DNA from: Vicinamibacterales bacterium
Lineage (GTDB): Bacteria > Acidobacteriota > Vicinamibacteria > Vicinamibacterales > JAKQTR01
Reading direction: 5' to 3'
Assembly: GCA_025456345.1 (NCBI GenBank)
Contig: JALOKU010000006.1
Location: 1-64,000, forward strand
Length of the DNA: 64,000 nt
Position numbers and translations under genes: made by a program. Numbering within the stretch: the stretch's first letter is position 1; each line of letters opens with the position of its first letter. The notes beneath the pieces were generated by a model that saw only the letters and a list, made by a program, of their open reading frames with translations, made no database searches and was not told where the DNA came from. Below are positions 60,500 through 64,000 of the stretch, piece by piece.

Positions 60500-61197
60500 C
60501 GCCGCTCGCCCCTCGGCGCTTCGATCAGGCGGTATCCGAACTGCTTGACGGTGTCGATCGCCGCGCCGAGCACCGGGATCTTCTCGCGCAGCCGGCGCAC
60601 GTGGACGTCCACGGTCCGCGTGCCGCCGGTGTAGCGGTAGCCCCAGACGTCCGTGAGGAGCAGGTCGCGCGAGAGGACGCGGCCGCGGTGCTGCATCAGG
60701 TATTCGAGGAGCAGGAACTCCTTGGCCGTCAGCCGCACGGGCTGGCCGGCGGCGGTCACCAGGTGCCGCTCCCGATCGAGTTCGATCGGGCCGAAGGACA
60801 GCACGGCGTTCCCGGACTCGGCCCACCGCTGGGCGCGCCGCAGCAGGGCCCCGACTCGCGCGACGAGCTCGCTCGGGCTGAAGGGCTTGGTGACGTAGTC
60901 GTCGGCGCCCAGCTCGAGGCCGACGATGCGGTCGGACTCCTCGCTGCGGGCGGTGAGCATGATGATCGGCAGCGCGCGCGTCTCGGGCGCGCGGCGCAGC
61001 GCGCGGCACACCTCGAGGCCGTCGATGCTGGGCAGCATGAGGTCGAGGATGACCAGATCCGGCACGCGGGCGCGCACGAACACCAGGGCCTCCCGGCCGT
61101 CTCCGAGCGCGTCGGTGACGTGCCCGGCGCGCGTCAGGTACCGCTGAAGCAGTTCGGCGATGTCGCGGTCGTCTTCGACAATCAGGATGTGGCTCAT
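60496..61197 (-). CDS. phoB: PhoB-like winged-helix response regulator
   Basis: A 233-residue OmpR/PhoB-class regulator. Receiver domain: ILIVEDDRDIAELLQRYL, phospho-Asp in DLVILDLMLPSIDGLEVC, Thr/Lys in IIMLTARSEESDRIVGLELGADDYVTKPFSPSELVARV. The DNA-binding winged helix spans residues about 135-228 (PVRLTAKEFLLLEYLMQHRGRVLSRDLLLTDVWGYRYTGGTRTVDVHVRRLREKI ... TVKQFGYRL). It is first in the operon with the PhoR-like kinase, and diverges from the DUF47/Pit operon with a candidate binding site between. Assignment as PhoB rests on the partner and context. Confidence 0.85.
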   Translation of the reverse strand: MSHILIVEDDRDIAELLQRYLTRAGHVTDALGDGREALVFVRARVPDLVILDLMLPSIDGLEVCRALRRAPETRALPIIMLTARSEESDRIVGLELGADDYVTKPFSPSELVARVGALLRRAQRWAESGNAVLSFGPIELDRERHLVTAAGQPVRLTAKEFLLLEYLMQHRGRVLSRDLLLTDVWGYRYTGGTRTVDVHVRRLREKIPVLGAAIDTVKQFGYRLIEAPRGERR

Positions 61198-61249
61198 TTG
61201 CCGGCCCCCTCGATCGTAGCCCAGCCGGGACGTGCGGCGAACAGGTTCG

Positions 61250-61267
61250 GTGTTACGTCTGTGTTAC
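61250..61267 (+). promoter_or_regulatory. Candidate Pho box between phoB and the DUF47-Pit operon
   Basis: GTGTTAC is repeated as a 7-base direct repeat with a 4-base spacer (GTGTTAC-GTCT-GTGTTAC), the 11-base period known for PhoB-type binding sites. It lies between the divergent phoB-like gene and the DUF47 gene. The nearest -10-like sequence on the plus strand (GATAAC, 61304) is 36 bases downstream, more than the usual Pho-box-to--10 distance, so its promoter assignment is uncertain. Confidence 0.45.
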
Positions 61268-61342
61268 GGGTGGGCCGGCCGGCGGCTCCTGCAGAGGGTT
61301 TCTGATAACATCTGAGCGTTTTGGGCCCGAAGGGAGCAGGAC

Positions 61343-61963
61343 GTGGCGAAATTCCGGCTGATTCCGCGAGAAGAGAAGTTCTACCAGGATTTCCTGGCGA
61401 TGGCCGATCACATCTGTGAGGCGGCCCGGGCCCTCGAGGAGATGGTGTCCTCCAACCCGCCCGACGCGGCGAAGACGGAGAGCATCAAGGAGCTGGAGCA
61501 CCGGTGCGACTTCCTGACCCACGAGATCATCCAGCGGCTCCATCGCACGTTCGTGACGCCGATTGACCGCGAGGACATCCACGAGCTGGCCAAGGCCATG
61601 GACGACGTGATGGACGCCATCGACGCCTCGGCGCACCTCTTTGCGCAGTACCGGATCGAGACGGTCCGCGACGGGGCCCGCAAGTTCTGCCACATCACGG
61701 TCAGCGCCACCGAGCAGATCAGGAGCGCGCTCACCCACATGGAGAAGCGCGAGAGCGTGACGCCGTCGGTCGTGGAAGTCAACCGCCTCGAGAACGAGGC
61801 CGATCGCCTGCATCAGGAGGTGATCACCTGCCTGTTCGACGAGGAGAAGGACCCGATCGCGATCATGAAGTGGAAGGAGATCTTCGACTACCTCGAGGCC
61901 ACCGTCGACTCGATCGAGGACGTCTCGGACGTCATCCAGGGCGTCGTCCTGAAACACGCCTGA
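61343..61963 (+). CDS. DUF47 (PhoU-like) Pit accessory protein
   Basis: A 206-residue all-helical protein from GTG 61343 after AAGGGAGCAGG. KFRLIPREEKFYQDFLAMADHICEAARALEEMV, IKELEHRCDFLTHEIIQRLHRTFVTPIDREDIHELAKAMDDVMDAID and RLENEADRLHQEVITCLFDEEKDPIAIMKWKEIFDYLEATVDSIEDVSDVIQGVVLKHA match DUF47/YkaA-type proteins, which are PhoU relatives with two three-helix bundles and acidic metal-binding patches. DUF47 genes are regularly next to Pit transporters and are thought to modulate them. The pit gene begins 7 bases downstream. Confidence 0.9.
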   Translation: MAKFRLIPREEKFYQDFLAMADHICEAARALEEMVSSNPPDAAKTESIKELEHRCDFLTHEIIQRLHRTFVTPIDREDIHELAKAMDDVMDAIDASAHLFAQYRIETVRDGARKFCHITVSATEQIRSALTHMEKRESVTPSVVEVNRLENEADRLHQEVITCLFDEEKDPIAIMKWKEIFDYLEATVDSIEDVSDVIQGVVLKHA

Positions 61964-61970
61964 GACGGCC

Positions 61971-62972
61971 ATGGAATTCGCCGTCGTCGTCCTGCTCATC
62001 ACCGCGGCGCTGGTCTTCGATTACATCAACGGCTTCCACGACGCGGCCAACTCCATCGCCACCGTTGTGTCCACGCGCGTGCTCTCTCCCGGCAAGGCCG
62101 TGATCTGGGCGGCCTTCTTCAACTTCGCCGCGTTCTTCGCGTTCGGCACGGCGGTGGCGAAGACCGTCGGCTCGGGTATGATCGACATCCACGTCGTCAC
62201 CTTCGCCGTCATCTTCGCGGGCCTCTTCGGGGCCATCGTCTGGGACCTGATCACCTGGCACTACGGCCTGCCGACCAGTTCCTCCCACGCGCTCATCGGC
62301 GGCTACGCGGGCGCCGCCATCGCCGAAGCCGGCTGGGGAGCCATCATCCCGTCCGGCTGGACCAAGACGCTGTTGTTCATCGTGGTGTCGCCGGTGATCG
62401 GCCTGATTGCCGGCCTCGTCCTGATGGTGGCCATCTACTGGGTGTTCCAGGCCACGACACCGACGCGGGTCGACCACTGGTTCCGTAAGCTTCAACTCGT
62501 CTCGGCGGCGTTGTTCAGTCTGAACCACGGGGCGAACGATGCCCAGAAGACGATGGGCATCATGGCCGGAGTGCTCGCGACGGCCGGGTACATGGACAAG
62601 GACCACTTCGTCATCCCGACCTGGGTGGTCCTCGCGGCGTATAGCGCCATCGGTCTGGGGACGCTGTCCGGCGGGTGGCGGATCATCCACACGATGGGAT
62701 CGCGGATCACCAAGCTGCAGCCCGTCCACGGCTTTGCGGCGGAAACCGGCGCGGCCGGCGCGGTGTTCGTGGCCACCAGTCTGGGCGTGCCCGTGAGCAC
62801 CACCCACGCGATCACCGGTGCCATCGTCGGCGTCGGCTCGACGCGGCGCCTCTCGGCCGTCCGCTGGGGCGTGGCTGGCCGGATCGTCTGGGCGTGGGTG
62901 CTCACGATCCCCGCGGCCGGGGCGCTCGGCGCGGGGATGGGGCTGCTCTTGAGGGCCTTCGGGATCCGGTAG
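61971..62972 (+). CDS. pit: Pit-family inorganic phosphate transporter, copy 1
   Basis: A 333-residue inner-membrane phosphate permease of the PiT/PHO4 family. The twin signature motifs are present: ALVFDYINGFHDAANSIATVVSTRVLSP in the N half (GFHDAANS) and LFSLNHGANDAQKTMGIMAG in the C half (NHGANDAQ). Other conserved pieces are LITWHYGLPTSSSHALIGGYAGAAIA and PVSTTHAITGAIVGVGSTRRLSAVRWGVAGRIVWAWVLTIP. The family takes up phosphate with H+ as a metal-phosphate complex. It follows DUF47 with 7 bases between and is followed by a second copy 29 bases downstream. Confidence 0.93.
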   Translation: MEFAVVVLLITAALVFDYINGFHDAANSIATVVSTRVLSPGKAVIWAAFFNFAAFFAFGTAVAKTVGSGMIDIHVVTFAVIFAGLFGAIVWDLITWHYGLPTSSSHALIGGYAGAAIAEAGWGAIIPSGWTKTLLFIVVSPVIGLIAGLVLMVAIYWVFQATTPTRVDHWFRKLQLVSAALFSLNHGANDAQKTMGIMAGVLATAGYMDKDHFVIPTWVVLAAYSAIGLGTLSGGWRIIHTMGSRITKLQPVHGFAAETGAAGAVFVATSLGVPVSTTHAITGAIVGVGSTRRLSAVRWGVAGRIVWAWVLTIPAAGALGAGMGLLLRAFGIR

Positions 62973-63001
62973 GCCGACAGGCCCGCCAGCACCACAGAAC
63001 C

Positions 63002-64000
63002 ATGGAACTCGCCATCGTCATCACGCTCATCGCCGTCGCGTTGATTTTCGACTACATCAACGGGTTTCACGATGCCGCGAACTCCATCGCGACGGTCGTG
63101 TCCACCCGCGTGCTGTCGCCCGGGCAGGCGGTGGTCTGGGCCGCCTTCTTCAATTTCGTGGCGGCGTTCGGCTTCGGCACCGCGGTGGCGAAGACCATCG
63201 GCTCAGGGATGATCGACATCAACGTCGTCACCTTCGCGGTGATCTTCTCGGGCCTGTTCGGGGCCATTACGTGGGACCTCATCACGTGGTACTTCGGCCT
63301 GCCGACCAGTTCGTCGCACGCGCTGATCGGGGGTTACGCCGGCGCAGCCATCGCGAAGGCGGGCTTCTCGGCCATCATCCCGGCGGGGTGGACGAAGACG
63401 CTGATCTTCATCGTGCTGTCCCCCCTGATCGGGCTGGGGTTCGGGCTCGGCCTCATGGTGGCCATCTACTGGCTGTTCCGGCGCACGACGCCGACCCGCG
63501 TCGATCACTGGTTCCGGAAGCTGCAGCTCGTCTCCGCGGCCTTGTTCAGCCTGAACCACGGCGCGAACGACGCCCAGAAGACGATGGGCATCATCGCGGG
63601 CGTGCTGTTCACCGTGCCCGCCTATCGCGCCCTCGTGACCGACGCGGCGGGCACGATGATGATCCCCTTCTGGATCGTGCTGCTCGCGCACGCCGCCATC
63701 GGCCTCGGCACGCTCTCGGGCGGCTGGCGCATCATCCACACGATGGGGTCGCGCATTACGAAACTGCAACCCGTGCACGGCTTCGCGGCCGAGACCGGGG
63801 CGGCCGGGGCGGTGTTCCTGGCAACCGTGCTGGGCGTTCCCGTCAGCACGACGCACGCGATCACCGGCTCCATCGTTGGCGTCGGCGCGACCAGGCGTCT
63901 TTCGGCGGTTCGGTGGGGTGTCGCGGGACGGATCGTGTGGGCGTGGGTCCTCACCATCCCCGCGGCTGCGGCGCTCGGCATGGGCATGCAGCTGGCGCTC
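63002..64000 (+). CDS. pit: Pit-family phosphate transporter, copy 2 (runs off right edge)
   Basis: The window ends inside this gene; 333 codons are visible without stop. It is very similar to copy 1 over its whole length, e.g. ALIFDYINGFHDAANSIATVVSTRVLSP, MIDINVVTFAVIFSGLFGAI, LITWYFGLPTSSSHALIGGYAGAAIA, KLQLVSAALFSLNHGANDAQKTMGIIAG and PVSTTHAITGSIVGVGATRRLSAVRWGVAGRIVWAWVLTIPA. The main differences are a short insertion after FTVPAYRALVTDAAGTMMIPF and substitutions near residues 45-60 and 145-160. It begins 29 bases after copy 1, so both share the DUF47 transcript. A tandem duplication explains the pair. Confidence 0.92.
   Translation, partial: MELAIVITLIAVALIFDYINGFHDAANSIATVVSTRVLSPGQAVVWAAFFNFVAAFGFGTAVAKTIGSGMIDINVVTFAVIFSGLFGAITWDLITWYFGLPTSSSHALIGGYAGAAIAKAGFSAIIPAGWTKTLIFIVLSPLIGLGFGLGLMVAIYWLFRRTTPTRVDHWFRKLQLVSAALFSLNHGANDAQKTMGIIAGVLFTVPAYRALVTDAAGTMMIPFWIVLLAHAAIGLGTLSGGWRIIHTMGSRITKLQPVHGFAAETGAAGAVFLATVLGVPVSTTHAITGSIVGVGATRRLSAVRWGVAGRIVWAWVLTIPAAAALGMGMQLAL

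Overview
The window is GC-rich (roughly two thirds G+C by eye) bacterial chromosome. I think it comes from an Acidobacteriota member, probably Vicinamibacteria-like. The best pointers are an exported VWA protein of the acidobacterial VWFA-related type, a CarD regulator, several Tat-exported sugar enzymes, an outer-membrane TonB receptor and an OprP-type porin (so a diderm), and many exported proteases with PDZ domains. This is inferred from protein families; there is no rRNA gene in the window to confirm it. No prophage, CRISPR array or intact transposase was seen.

Layout. 1-5048 (minus): four genes joined by ATGA overlaps (sodium:solute symporter, xylose-isomerase-like TIM barrel, Old Yellow Enzyme-type reductase, FAD oxidoreductase cut by the window edge) behind one good sigma70-type promoter; it reads as an uptake-plus-catabolism operon for an unknown organic substrate. 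5438-7555: a secreted NHL-repeat protein whose C-terminal repeats carry two frame-changing deletions. 7621-11252 (minus): exported sugar-processing genes (Gfo/Idh/MocA oxidoreductase, TIM-barrel isomerase, GH29 fucosidase). 11441-17087: mixed genes, two gene relics (PAS protein, PIN toxin), an aminotransferase, a 132-bp tandem repeat and tRNA-Leu(CAA). 17163-25410: TonB receptor, CarD, a DUF4126-VWA fusion, and an OPT transporter. 25525-35390: flippase, moaC, 2-hydroxyacid dehydrogenase, acyl-CoA synthetase, signal peptidase I, a LytS/LytR pair, an orphan nuoI, a phosphoesterase and a methyltransferase. 35514-49128: glycosyltransferase coupled to lon, a ChaN-PDZ protein, an M1-M28-PDZ protease, PIG-V-like mannosyltransferase, an apparently inactive rhomboid, a zinc-ribbon protein, an FHA-GAF-SpoIIE phosphatase and an M28 peptidase.

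49234-64000 is the most coherent region. It groups Ppx/GppA phosphatase, a CotH-family protein, an OprP-type porin, a STAS-DUF4956 membrane protein, a secreted metallophosphatase, a CHAD-domain protein, SixA, GlgC, a PhoR/PhoB-like pair, a DUF47 protein and two tandem Pit phosphate transporters. I read it as a phosphate/polyphosphate acquisition and handling island; no polyphosphate polymerase (VTC or Ppk) is visible in it.

Two genome habits stand out. Gene tails repeatedly end in or beside palindromic repeats of several different families, including a 166-bp MITE-like element whose terminal repeat contains the sixA stop codon. Several -10 boxes lie 6-8 bases from the start codon, which suggests frequent leaderless transcripts.
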